Assembly (NCBI RefSeq): GCF_033473495.1
Contig: NC_088936.1
Location: forward strand, 1,302,001-1,366,000
Direction of reading: 5' to 3'
Source of the DNA: Cercospora beticola
Lineage: Eukaryota; Ascomycota; Dothideomycetes; Mycosphaerellales; Mycosphaerellaceae
DNA length: 64,000 nucleotides
In this document: piece by piece, positions 25,860-37,422 of the stretch
Position numbering within the stretch: position 1 is the stretch's first letter
Layout of the letters: every line of letters begins with the position of its first letter
The notes under the pieces: model-generated
What the model was told of the DNA's origin: nothing
What the model saw: the letters and a program-made list of their open reading frames with translations, nothing else
The model's database searches: none
Made by a program: the position numbers and the translations under genes

Positions 25860-27225
25860 AGAATTCTAAGAATTCTAAACGCTAAGTATCGCTAAGACAC
25901 GAGAACTGCTAAGATACGAGAATTTAGAAAACTAAGACGTTACGAGAGGAGAGAAAGTATTTATTTATAGTACCCGTAGGTATAGCGTATACTACGCGTA
26001 ATAGAAGTATATAGCCTAGGGCCGGCGAAACGTAAGAGTACTATAAGGGCCTAGTAGAAGAAGAGCGTAAGGCCCGTAGGCTACTCGCCGCCTACGCCTA
26101 AGTCTATATTATTATCCTCCTCCTTACTCTTCTTCTTATTATCTACCTTAAGCTTAGAGAGCTCTCCTTCGTTCTAAGTAAACTAGCCGGAGTAGGCGGA
26201 GGCGACGGCGAAGTCTAGAGCCTCGCTAGAGGCGCTAAGTAAGCGGAGCTTCTATTATACGAATTAGCACTATACGAGAGGAGCAAGCGACTAGTAGAAT
26301 ATAAGACATACCTCGTACTCTAGCTCGAATATACCGCGCTAGATAGCAAAGCCTATACTTATCGCTATAAGCTCGTTAGCGGAGGGCATACTAGTAGCTA
26401 GCGCCTCGCTAGCCTTCTTCGATATAGAGAAGATACCGGCGGACTTACCCGAGTTGCTCTATAGGCGCTTAAAGGTAGCGGCGATAGCCTCGCCTATATT
26501 ATCGAGGCGTCGGCGGAGCTACTAGAGGCGTATAGCGCGCGTACTCGCACGCAGTAGGCAGCGGTAGTAGCGCGCGCGCTACGCCTGCTTTATAAGGTCG
26601 AGATAGGTAATACAGATATACTTATAGTTAGACCTGCTATAGCGAATATAGTTTAGCTACTAGCCGAGCTTTATATCGCTATTATAGCGCGGTTCGACGG
26701 CTAAGTATAAGAAGTTAGTAGACTCGAAGCATACGATACGTATACGAACCGCGCGACTTATAGTCTGCAAGGTATAGGAGGTAGCGCTAGCAGTTATCGT
26801 CCTCTGCCTTTAGTAGGTCGTCTACTATACGAGAGAGACAGTTAGCGGCTAGAGTAGCAGGAGCGGCAGCAGCTCTTCTTAGAGGTATATTACTTGCAGG
26901 TCGCGTACGAGAGTAGTGCTAGATAGTTAAGTATATAGTATAAGTCGGATGCGAAAAGCTTGCTAAATATAGATAGTTAATAGAGAAAATATACGAAGAG
27001 CATACGACGAATTTATAGTACGCCGGCGCGTTATAGCGCGAGCGCCGATAGCACGTACTATTAATAAGCCCGTTGCTATAGAGGGTCGCTATATAGTAAC
27101 TAGCTACGAACTAAGGCTCGACTTAATATTTACGTACGTAAGAAGCAGTACGAACGTACTAGATACTATACTAAGACGACGGAAATATATAGTCTCCTCT
27201 ACGAGCTAAGGTAGCTCTATTAGAG
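25860..27225. other. Gypsy-1 extra 1.37-kb module between Pol and 3' LTR
   Basis: After the chromodomain a typical Gypsy element goes straight to the polypurine tract; this one has about 1.37 kb more, present at equal length in Gypsy-2. Two readings are possible. On the plus strand a frame different from Pol runs from about 25900 to 27225 with stop density similar to Pol. On the minus strand a frame runs from about 26900 to 26050 and ends in a Lys/Glu-rich, protein-like segment (about 26190-26090). Neither resembles a family I know. The strand cannot be settled from the mutated sequence. Confidence 0.6.
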
Positions 27226-27237
27226 AGAGGAGATAGT

Positions 27238-27432
27238 TATAAAAGCTAGGGGTATATAGCTTAAGAGGCGTAGCTTGTTAGGCGTTAAGGTATAACGGCT
27301 AGTACCGCTTATACTTAGCGCAGGATAAAAGCACGCAGAACGCATATAAACGAAGAAGGCAAGAATTATTCTTAATATCTCTAGACAGGAAGTCTAGGGG
27401 CGCTTAATATATTGCTATATTCTACTCTTATA
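27238..27432 (+). repeat. Gypsy-1 3' LTR
   Basis: 195 bp, preceded by a purine-rich tract at about 27218-27235. Followed at once by AGCGT, the right copy of the target duplication. Confidence 0.93.
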
Positions 27433-27500
27433 AGCGTACTACTTACTCTAGTTAAAAGAGGTAGACTAGCGTATAAGAATTATCTATCTATTTATTTTCT
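27433..27500 (+). mobile_element. LINE-A-like 3' tail, right half
   Basis: Continues the LINE-like tail interrupted at 20639: AGCGTACTACTTACTC, then GAATTATCTATCTAT, matching 44834-44897 almost base for base. Confidence 0.85.
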
Positions 27501-27509
27501 TACTATATT

Positions 27510-30500
27510 CTTATATAGTTTATTTAAGGAAGATATCTAGTAGCTCTATCTCTATTTTATACTCTAGTTCTATAGTCGCTATAGTCTAGTATACTTCTAT
27601 AATTACTTAAAAATATTAATTCTAAGCTACTTAAAGAGAATAGATATTCTTATTCTAGCTAATCTAGAGGTCTACTTAGTTATACTAGATAGAGCTTCTA
27701 TATACTATTATTAGCTAGATAACTATAGTATATATCTATTACGCTTTCGAGAACGCTATACTCTATATACTATATATAAGTCGAGTTACTACTACTATCT
27801 ATACTATTGCTCTTTCTATTATCTTTCGAATATATAGTTTCTATTTTAGTTTAGAGTTAAGATAGACTTCTAGGATCTTTATTATCGGCTATAAGCTACT
27901 CTAGAAGCTCGAGATATAGATTATAGCTTATATATTAAACTATCTTAGCTTTAGATAGAAGTATATAAGTTAATACTTATTAGGTATAAATATAGCTCTA
28001 TATCTATAGGCCTACTATATATAGATCTTATATACTCTTTCTAGCTTATAGTAGTTTTCCTCTATAGATTAGCTAAAAGTAAAAATATTCGTATTATTTA
28101 TAAACTCTACTATACTAGTATATTAATTATTAAGTTCTAGAAGAAGTATAGATATAAAGTATAGAAATAGAATTAGTAAAAAAGTAGAGCCTTATAGAAT
28201 ACTAGTAGATATCGCTCGTATTATACTTCGATATTCTCTAAGTATAAGATATATAGTATAGTTACTTAGAAATAAGTAGACGTACTATATAACCTAAATA
28301 GAGATTCCTACGATTTAGAGATTATAGATTAGCCTATTATAGAATATATTATCGAATATACTTAAGATATTAAGACTAAGTAATATTACTATAAGCTTAG
28401 AGTCCGCTATATAGATAGTTTATATCTATTCTATAAGTAGCTCGAGTACTATTATTATCGACTACTTCTACTATATATCTATCTAGATATCTAGTAGAAG
28501 GCTATAGGTTTTAGTTAGTATAGTAACTTACTATATAATAATACTTTCGAGAACCTTTCTAAGTATATTTAGTAGTATAATAGGTTAGTATACTTTAGGC
28601 GTATTATATATTAGCTTCTCTAGCTTCTATAGAATAATAGTATTTATATATCGGAATAGTATTAGGTAATATACTCTATAGAGGTATTCCTAGAATAGTA
28701 CTATAAGTAGCTAGACTAGAATACTTCTATATTCGTAGAGAAATCGATTTAGAATACTATCTAAGCTAAGTACTTTATTAGATAGAAAGTATTTTAATAC
28801 TATAACTATATCGCTCGGTATTATCTTCTATAATATATAGAGCTCTAGTAGATATATATAGCTAGTAATATTACTTAGATTAGTAGGAAAAGAAAGTAGG
28901 AAGAAATAGTCTATAAGTATACTTACTTTTACTTTATTTAATATATACTAGCTTCTATTATAGTCGATAATTATTAGGAATTAGAGTAGTATAGGTAGAG
29001 TATACGCCGATATCTAAGCCTACTTAGCTAGCTACTATATAGTCTCGAGCTCTACTATTAGTCTCGCTATAGTTTTATACTATAGTATTTTTATATCCTT
29101 CCTAATTTATTTCTTCTTTATATTTTTTACTCTTTAGTAGTTCTATAGGTCGTTCTTATTTTTACTTATATTCTACTATTATTTTACTTTTCTAGCTTTA
29201 GCTACTCTATTACTATACTCTTATATCTATTCTACTTTAATCTACTACTATAGTCTACTTAGAGAGACTATTATCTAGATAGTATTATTAATTATCTTCT
29301 AGAGTATTCTAACTTTTTCGTCGATCTAGTTATTTATCTCTCTTTCCTAGAAATAAATATCGACTAGTATAAGTCGTTCTATTAGGTTATACTAGATAGT
29401 AATCTAGTCTACTTTCTTCTATAATTACTATACTACTAGCTTCTATTATATAGTTACTATAGTAAGAATAGAAGTAATAATTAGAATATAGTCTAAGTCT
29501 AAGTTAAGCTTCTTATATACTTAATATTATATAATTCTCTATATAATCTACTCTATAGTAAATATAAGGTCTAGTATACTCTTACTCTATCGACTCTACT
29601 ATATTATAGTTCTAGATAGAAGAGTAAGCTAGAGTTATATCTATTCTATAATATCGATAAGTATATTAGCAAGAATATACTAAATAAGAACTATATTTCC
29701 TTTCTAGTATAAGTAGTAGAAGTTAAAGTCTTCTACTAAGAAATATTTATCTAGTTCTACTAGAGCTACTAGAAGTAGATCTAGGACCTCTTAGCTTTAA
29801 CTTATTAACGACTATAGAAGCTAGCTATAGTAGTTATAAATATAGAGCTTCTAGTTCTCTAGTTAGATACTAAGTATAATAAGATCTAGACTATACTCTA
29901 TAATTTTCTATTATAGTATATCGAGGTACTTACTTATATAGAAGTAGGCGCGAGTCTTAGTATTTAAGAGATAGGCGAGTTTATAATTCGCTAGGTATAT
30001 TATTATATACTTTTATAGATTTCTCTATAGTTCCTAGATTATAATTATATAGTAGTAGTCTAGTCGGAGTACTATATTTAGTATCTATATAACCTAGTTC
30101 TTACTTTTATAGATATTATACTATATAATATTAATCGTCTTCTTAGCTCTAAGTATTAATTTCTATTAGCTCTATTTAGGACTATATAAATATTATAGTC
30201 GATAGTCGTCGACTCTAGCTAGTAGTACCTAGTCTATAAGCTACTAGTAGACGCTCTAGCCTAGTATATTTTCGTTTCTAGTTTTCGACTATTTACTAGT
30301 CGCTATTAGCTCGGCTTAGGCTTAGTATCTACTCTAGTATATAGTAATACTAGAGGCCTATCTATTAGAGCTATTATATACGTACTTTTATCTAGCTCTA
30401 GACTATATATTCTCTATTCTATACTAGATATAACCTCTTATAGTTAGTATAATAGAGATAGTCTTAGTTAGTATATTTCTCTATTAAGTATAGTCTTATA

Positions 30501-31260
30501 TAGTATCTATATATCTTAGCCTAGTAGTAGCTTAGTATAATATATTTATACTAGTAATATTTAAAGTACTATATAATCTAGTATTCTAAGCTATAGTATT
30601 TAGCTAGATAGAGTAAGTAACTAATTATAAGGCTCTTCTAGATAATATAGTCTACGTTCTATACTATAGAAAGTATAAGTAAAAGAAAGGAATATACTTT
30701 TTCTACTAGGTATATCTAGCGAATCTATTTAGCTTTAGAGATCTTAATCCTAGAGTATAGAGTCTAGTTCTACTCTTCGATCGCTTAGAGTATATTTAGA
30801 GCTTCTATCTTAATAGCTATATAGGAGATATAATAGACTATAACTTAGTAATATTTCTCTACTCTTTTACTAGATTTTCCTAGACTCTTTTCCTATTCGG
30901 TCGTTTAGAGAATTATATAATTTACGTTTTCTTTTATAAGAAAGAGTTAGATATCTCTACTTAGGAGCTTTCGAGCTACTATAATTTCTCTATAAAATAA
31001 GTATATCTATTATACTTTCTATATAATTACTTCGATAGATAGCTTCTATATCTCTTTTCTATTTTTAATATCTTCTAGCTAGATAGTAATTTCTATAGTC
31101 TATATCTAGTATAGCTAGTAGTAAGTAGCTACTAGAGATATAGTACTTCCTATTACTACTATTTATATCTATATTAAATAGATAGAAGGAGATTAAGAGA
31201 GTATTAGTAGGTTCTAAATTATATATTTTTTACTATATAAATCTCGTTTAGAACCTATTA
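27510..31260 (-). mobile_element. LINE-C: Tad1-like LINE, heavily RIP-mutated
   Basis: Minus-strand non-LTR element related to LINE-A but clearly diverged. Reading the minus strand, the reverse-transcriptase box appears as FINNTNI (from FVDDTNI) at about 28083-28110 and the endonuclease GDFNLHHP-type box as EDFNFYYLY at about 29690-29740. ORF1 would lie at about 30300-31200. Both ends are approximate. All frames are closed by stops. Confidence 0.75.
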
Positions 31261-34200
31261 GAGGTCTAGTAGTTCGTAGGTTTATTACTAGAGAATTATA
31301 AATATAGCTTTCGCTTCGGATAGAACTTTATAGAAAAGAAAAAAGAGAAGTATATCTAAACTATTTAGTATATCTAGAGCTATATAAATTTTATTAATAT
31401 TAGAAATAGCTATCGTATACTTATTTATACTAGTAGTAGGTTACGAGTATAGGTCGTTATTAAGCTATAGATATAATATAGAAAGAGACTAGCTTCTACT
31501 TTCTATTATAGTTCTATATACTATAGTAGCGAACTTTAATTTTAATTTTAGTTATTATTATAATAATAGATTAATTACCTCGATAGTATCTCTCTCTATA
31601 TCTAATATATTCTTCTATTATTCTTTTTTTTTTATTTATTTTAAATAATTTATAGAAAACTATATAGAAGAGCTACTAGATATAGCTATAGTAGTAATTA
31701 GTACTTCGATTTAGTTATATAATACTAAATATTCTATATTCGTAATCCTAGTAGTACTATAAGTAGGAAGAACTAAAAGGTCTAAGTAGGAAACTTCTAA
31801 TATAGCTAATATTATTATATAAAAGTAGAAGAATATTACTATTAGATTTAGTAAGAAAATAGAAAGCTATATAAAGAAAGTAAAGAAAAGACTATAGAAT
31901 AGATATTATATAGTTCTATATACTTTAGTTAGTCTATTATTTAGAGAGAATTAATTAGATATATATAAGTAAATAGTAAGTAGCTATATAGTAAGTATAG
32001 CTTACTATTCTCTATATTACTATTAGTTAATAATCTCTTCTATATTATACTATATATATCTAGTATTATTATTCTTCTATCTACTATAGAGCGCTAACTA
32101 TCTCTTATTCTACTATACTAAATTCTATTATCGAGATAACTAGAGCTTATTTATAGTAATAGGTTACGTAGTAATAACTTCTATATATATATATATATAA
32201 CGTTTTCTATATATATATTATATTAGTATAATACTATATAGCCTAGTATAAGCTAGGTAAATACCTAGCTATAATTAATATAAGAGGCAATAGATATAGT
32301 TCTATAGTCTACTATTAGAAGCTAAGTATAGCTATATAAAATTAAAGCTTACTATTACTTTATCTCTATACTTATAGCTTACTAGTATTAGCTTATAAAG
32401 TAAAGTAATCTTATACTAAGAAAGTTTAGTAAGATCGGTTTATAGGCGCGAATCTATAACTTTAAAGTAGAATTATAAAAGTATTATATCTTTAATATCT
32501 CTAGAAAGCTCGGTAATAATCTCTAGCTAGATATATTAGATAGCTCTATCTCTTTATTCTAATATATAAGCTCTCTATAACTCGTAGATTAAGTATAGAT
32601 ATATTTTATAAATAGAGTACTAAAGCTTATTAAGGACAATTTAGTAGTCTTAACTAGTATTTATTAAGTAAAATTTAGTAATAGCTCTATCTATAATTTC
32701 TTATAAACTTTCTATAAGTTTCTATATCGGCTTCTATTTTATTTTATAGAAAGTTTTACTATACTTATATCTACTATTAATAATTTCCTTAACGATCTAT
32801 ATTAGCTTATTCTTAAGACTATAGAGTAGACTTAAGTAGACTTAGTCTTAGATACTAGAAGTAGTACCTAGGCCTATATATTAGTAACTTTACTTTTTAA
32901 TACCTCTATATAGTATTCGAGAGTTAGAGTTTATAGAGTAGTATAAATAGATAATAATAGTAGAATAGACTATATATAGTAAGGCTTTCGAGCGATTATA
33001 GTTATACTAAGTTTTATATTTAGAGTAATAATATTAACTCTCTTTATATAAAAACTATTCTTATTAGTAGTATATATAAGGATAAATAAAATATTTTATA
33101 CTTATATAATTATCCTTAGTAATATTATTATAAGTAGGCCTTAAACGATCTACCTATAAGTAGTTATTATATAAGCTACTAAGACTAAGACTTCTATTTA
33201 TAATAAGTATAGTTAATAGATCTATATTATTTAGAGAAACTAATAATTATACCTACTACTCTATATCGGCTAGTAGTATCTAGAATCCTTAAAGAATAAC
33301 TACTAATCGATTAGTAATACCTTTATAGTTTCTATAGTCTTATTTTATTATTACTACTATTAACTTCTATATATTTTCTAGAAGTATAGTAACGATATTT
33401 TAGACTATATATAAGGTTACTTACTTTATCTCTAAGTCTATTAGGCGAGTTAGCTAATATATTATCTTACTTTTTTAGTTAAGAGCTCTTAGATTATATA
33501 GAGCTATAAAATTTATTACTTACTTCTACTATATCTTATAGGCTATAAGATCTAACTTAAGCTTAGTAGATTATTACTAGTAGTAAGAAATAATACTAAG
33601 CTTACCTAGCTTACTTCCTACGCCTTATAACCTATATTATATTATTTATACTATAGAATATCTCCTATTTATATCTTTTTTACTCTATTATAGTAAAGAT
33701 ATTAAGAGATAGATACTATAGCTAGTTCGACGTTATATATATTACTTTAAACTAAGTATAAGTACTCTACTCTAAGAGGGTATATATAGAGGGAATACGA
33801 TCGTAACGCTTCTATAAATAGAATATATCGGGCTAAACGACTCTCTCTATTACCGAAAGGTACCCGATTATAAGTCCCTAGCGTACCTATATAGGTTCGT
33901 ACGCTAGATAGCGAAATATATTATACTATTCTATCTCTACTTAAATAAGATCGTAATAAAATAATATAGAAGGTAGAGACGTAAGATTATCTCGAAATAC
34001 TCTCGATAGAGAAGAGACTCTACGCTATAATAGCGTAGTTTATAGAATAGAATATTCTTCTATAGTTTAGTCTAGCGTAGGATATATAGAGGAAGAGGAG
34101 CCGGCGAAGAATAAGAGAGGGGCGCGACGTCGACGACTAACGCTACCTAGGCTGCAAGAGAAGCAGCCTACTATTTAAGTAGTTCTCTAGTATAGAAGAC

Positions 34201-34272
34201 GAATAGGTAGAGGAGCTTTTTACTTAGGCTCCGGCTACGGTTTTTCTCTTTAGAGAATATATAGTAGCTCCC
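31261..34272. other. RIP-mutated DNA without recognisable gene
   Basis: Very A+T-rich DNA to about 33700, then a more CpG-bearing stretch (33740-34270) that includes a short inverted repeat CTACGCTA/TAGCGTAG at about 34021-34039. No protein motif seen. The mutated composition stops abruptly near 34273. Confidence 0.5.
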
Positions 34273-34739
34273 GCATGGACCCGTATGGAAACTACATCGG
34301 TGGAAGAAATATTAATGAATGAATAACAGATGGTTCAATTAGAAGCTTCATATTCGGACGAATGCGTGTGCTCTGCGAAAAAGAGTTCGACGACTGCAGC
34401 TGACATTGCAGCGAGATCGTCATGACGCCATCTGAAATGGATCCGGGCAGAGCGCGCGGCTAACCACAGGACAGCGTGTACTGCTGCCTAGATGTTGGTG
34501 CCATTCTGGCGCAGTCGGCGTTGCTCACCCAACGCCGATCGAATGAAGGCGCCCAGCGAAATACGTCGCGCCTCCGCAGCGGCTGCTCTGTCTCTGCATT
34601 CAACATGCGACCCGCTGCGCTGCGAGAGCGACCCTGTCAGCTCCATGCCGCCTGACGACGACTACTCAGCGCCAACCCCAGCGAACCCATCCCACGCGCG
34701 AAGATCTCGAGGAGCAGCCGAGCGCGAAGCGGAGGAGGG
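34273..34739. other. Unmutated DNA at the left edge of the gene island
   Basis: CA and TG return to normal frequency from 34273. An ATG frame at 34492-34743 is open, but it is Arg/Pro/Ala-rich without a domain and lies in a different frame from the pseudogene that follows. It may be the degraded N-terminus of that pseudogene. Confidence 0.5.
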
Positions 34740-35718
34740 CTGATTCCACAAGTACCCGCCAGAGTCTGGGACGCGTTGTCGAAGACTACGCTGACGCGAC
34801 CGGCGCTGAAAGAGTTTGATCGTCGCACTGCTGTGGAGAAGAGCGCGCCGGAGGTAGCAGTAGGGAAGAGGTCGACGCAGCTATTGAGGTCAGATACCAT
34901 GAAAATCCCGCACTTTGCGAAGAACGGAGGGCCCAACTTGAATCATCTTCGAGGCGTGAGCATGCTACAGACCTTCGCATCCTTCTATATTGATGATGAT
35001 TGCAGTACTCTGCTCAGCTTCAACCTGCCGCCAATATGAGAAAATCAAGTTCGCGAAAAGGCAAACGCACACGAGACTCCGGTCTGCCAGCAGCGAAGGC
35101 ACGAAGATATCCGGCACCACTGGTCCGTACAACTCCCAGTTTCAGCAGATGCTTGCCGATCGTGGCGTCTTCCCTGACGGATATCGCGGTCTAGATGGGT
35201 CCCGGCCACCAAAGCCGACTAAACTGGACGAACTTCGTCATGTGCTGCCACGCACGCGCTCGTCACTGTCCCTATCGGCATTCTCGGAGGGTGCCTTCGA
35301 AGAGTTCCAAGAGACGAATCGAAGGGCGAAATCGGAGGCAAAAGTCATGTCGAGCGTGGTTCCTATTATTACAGGAGCGAAGGACAACCGACTCGAAACA
35401 GAGGGAAAAATACAATTTAACAACCTGGAGAAGTTCGCTCCAGGCTTGAAAGTGGCGTAGCCTAATAAATATTACGGGGCACGTCCAGAACAGGTAGACG
35501 AGCGCATCCGCCGCGACCTTTGCCAATACATCGCGCCCTCGACCAGCATCTCTCTGCTGGTTGCGTCCAACTTTTTCTTCGAAGGCAAGAGCGCTGGGGG
35601 CCGGCCGGACGTGGCGCAGCGGCAGGTGATACTGTACAACGCGTACGGTGCGCGCGCCACTTTTGTGATACAGAATTACGAAATTGAGACACCAGCCTAC
35701 CATGGGAAATGGAATTAA
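34740..35718 (+). pseudogene. Broken member of a fungal lineage-expanded family of unknown function
   Basis: Fungal genomes often carry many copies of a family of unknown biochemical role, with an N-terminal WD-LSK...ALKELDRR segment, an FA-HGGP-LSDLRG motif, a YN-FQQ-L-D-GVYPDGY motif and a C-terminal YYGA-PEQ...APNFF region. All appear here in order: WDALSK at 34767, EFDRR at about 34812, FAKNGGPNLNHLRG at 34914-34955, then after a frame change YNSQFQQMLADRG near 35125, PDGYRG near 35174, in-frame TAG at 35458-35460, YYGARPEQ at about 35470, SNFFFEGK at about 35557-35585, and a second stop TAA at 35716-35718. One frameshift (between about 34956 and 35100) and two stops break it. No RIP-like composition is seen. 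Family assignment is from memory of motifs. Confidence 0.75.
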
Positions 35719-36524
35719 GCGTATATGTCGATTGACAGAGAAACTACAGAAAGGAGCGAGGATCTGTGGGGCAAGCGTAGGCGAGTGGATGGCAAGCCAA
35801 GCGCCTAAATCCATGCAGCACCTCAGACACGATTACTCCCTGCAAGGTTGAGCTACGCAGCGAGTTCGTGAACAGTCCACCGTCTTTAAGACTTGATCCT
35901 CCCTTGGGCATCTATGAACTGCGGAAAATACCAGCTCGCTGGGCACTGACGTCCTGGCTCTGGTGGAGGACCCAATTTGCGATCTGGGCATAAATATCTG
36001 GCCTCTGCACCGAGGAAAAAGCAATGGTCCCAAATCACTACATCTCTGATTAGTAAGACGCTCTGTCTCTCTCTCTCTCTCTCTCTGCGGACATGATAAT
36101 CTTTCATTTGTGTCTGTCCACATACCTCCACCTGGGCCACATGCAGTCTTCTTACTAGCACAGTCGTCGTTTGCGTGTGTGGGCAAATGCAAATCTATGC
36201 GTGTTGGGTGATCGACCGAGCAAACGGTGCGCTCCTTGAAAGCAGTGACGTATTTAGTGACCTTTCAAACGTCGTTAGCGGAAGCAGTACTCTCCATTCC
36301 TCGAGTGAATAGTATGCAGAACACAAAAAGGAATAGTTCCAACGGTGTGCGGGGCAAAGTACCTGAATATCGCCTGTTACGACCAATATCAGCGGTCGGT
36401 ACGTCAACACAAATGGGTGACTCTGGCCACCAGTTTCCGATCCCGTGTACGTCGTACTCTGTGTATTGCTTCACCAAAGCTGTTAGCATTCTCCGCAATC
36501 ACACGCAAGCTGGGCGGCGAAGTC
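35719..36524. other. Unmutated intergenic DNA
   Basis: Holds a CT microsatellite at 36066-36086 and the region downstream of the secreted-protein gene. Short open frames on both strands (for example minus strand 36265-36498 and 36195-36410) may belong to a further 3' exon of that gene, but no splice pattern is convincing. Confidence 0.5.
36066..36086. repeat. CT dinucleotide microsatellite
   Basis: About ten uninterrupted CT units in unmutated DNA. Confidence 0.9.
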
Positions 36525-37422
36525 TTACGTCCAGGAATACGCGACGCCCGCTCTGATGCCTAATTTGTCAAGATATTTCTTAAAGCGGGTGAGACCAGGG
36601 AGTGTGGCTTTCTAACGCATGAGATCAGCCATCAAGTAACAATGTTCACAAGCAAGCAGAGGACACGACGAAACGCGTATCGTTCAGCCTTACCATATCC
36701 GGGCCAATCTGGCCGCTGACGCTCCAACTAGTGGAGAAGGAGTACGTGTGGCCTATGCTTCCCGGGGGGCACTCAGGCTCACTGAGCTGGTGCACGGCGC
36801 CTTTGATGAGGCTATAATAAACAGTTCCCACGAAATCAACGTCCGTCTCCATTGGAAATCTGGCGCAGGGATTCTCCGCGGGCGCAGGGTGCGGAGGATC
36901 ACCCCTATGGTTCGTTATTATGGTTAGTGCGTGCTGAAACATACTGGATCGATCATAGCATTCTTACAGCCCTATTTTGCTTTCTCCCAATCCCTTTCCA
37001 GCTGGTTTCGCAGACCCGACCTGGTCGCTACCTGATTTGATGACCGTACCTCCTCTGGCTGCTTCGATAGCAGTGAGTCGCGTTTGAGGAGGATGACGAC
37101 CCTTTGCTACCGCCTTCTGCTGATTCGGACTGGGGGGCTTTCCACCAACGCGATGCTCCCTGCCCGTTGTATGCGTTGTTGAGTGTTTGCCTGGAACGCC
37201 ATTACTCGCAGGTGGCTCGGCGGGCTCTCGCTTGACAAGGTCGGTCGAAGTGAGACCGTCAATTGCGTTTCGCCCTCTAGGAAGAAGGACTCGAGGCGCA
37301 GGGGCCGCTCCCGAGCTCCGTTGGTCGAGTAATGATTCAGGGTTCGGCAATGCATGAACCACGAAATCCTGAACCAGAAAGGGGGTGGAAAGTAGTGCGA
37401 TCCAGTTCGAAAATGGAGCCAT
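36525..37422 (-). CDS. Predicted secreted protein, three-exon model (exons 37422-36968, 36904-36694, 36611-36525)
   Basis: The ATG at 37420-37422 has A at -3 and G at +4. The model gives 250 residues. Residues 1 to about 26 are a signal peptide (MAPFSNWIALL... ending VVHA); a Pro/Gly/Lys-rich, probably disordered segment follows, with a Lys-Arg pair at residues 64-65 that could be a Kex2 site. The second half has Cys at 165 and 197 and a Ser/Thr-rich beta-like stretch (YSFSTSWSVSG) seen in fungal small secreted proteins. Intron 1 (36967-36905, 63 nt) has GTAAGA, a CTAAC branch site and TAG and keeps frame. Intron 2 (36693-36612, 82 nt) has GTAAGG and TTAG; it replaces an unspliced ending at 36646 (237 residues, third Cys). 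A further intron after 36529 is possible. Role unknown; the position between RIP blocks fits an effector-like gene, which is inference. Confidence 0.6.

Larger units (their letters stand above)
20640..27432 (+). mobile_element. Gypsy-1: complete chromodomain Gypsy LTR retrotransposon
   Basis: A 6.8-kb element with 195-bp LTRs (20640-20834, 27238-27432) and a perfect AGCGT target duplication (20635-20639, 27433-27437). The host site is the LINE-A-like 3' tail, which resumes immediately on the right. Gag, protease, reverse transcriptase, RNase H, integrase and a chromodomain follow in plus-strand order, so this is a chromovirus-type Gypsy. It is less heavily mutated than Copia-1, but every coding region has many TAG/TAA stops. 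Differences between the two LTRs are transitions wherever I checked. Confidence 0.95.

Noticed and set aside
1..34272. Mitochondrial insert or horizontally acquired A+T-rich DNA
   Set aside because: The specific loss of CA/TG with retained CpG, and the recognisable nuclear retrotransposons, are explained by RIP.
35272..35814. Minus-strand open frame of 180 codons
   Set aside because: Antisense to the pseudogene, which has family motifs on the plus strand; no domain seen.
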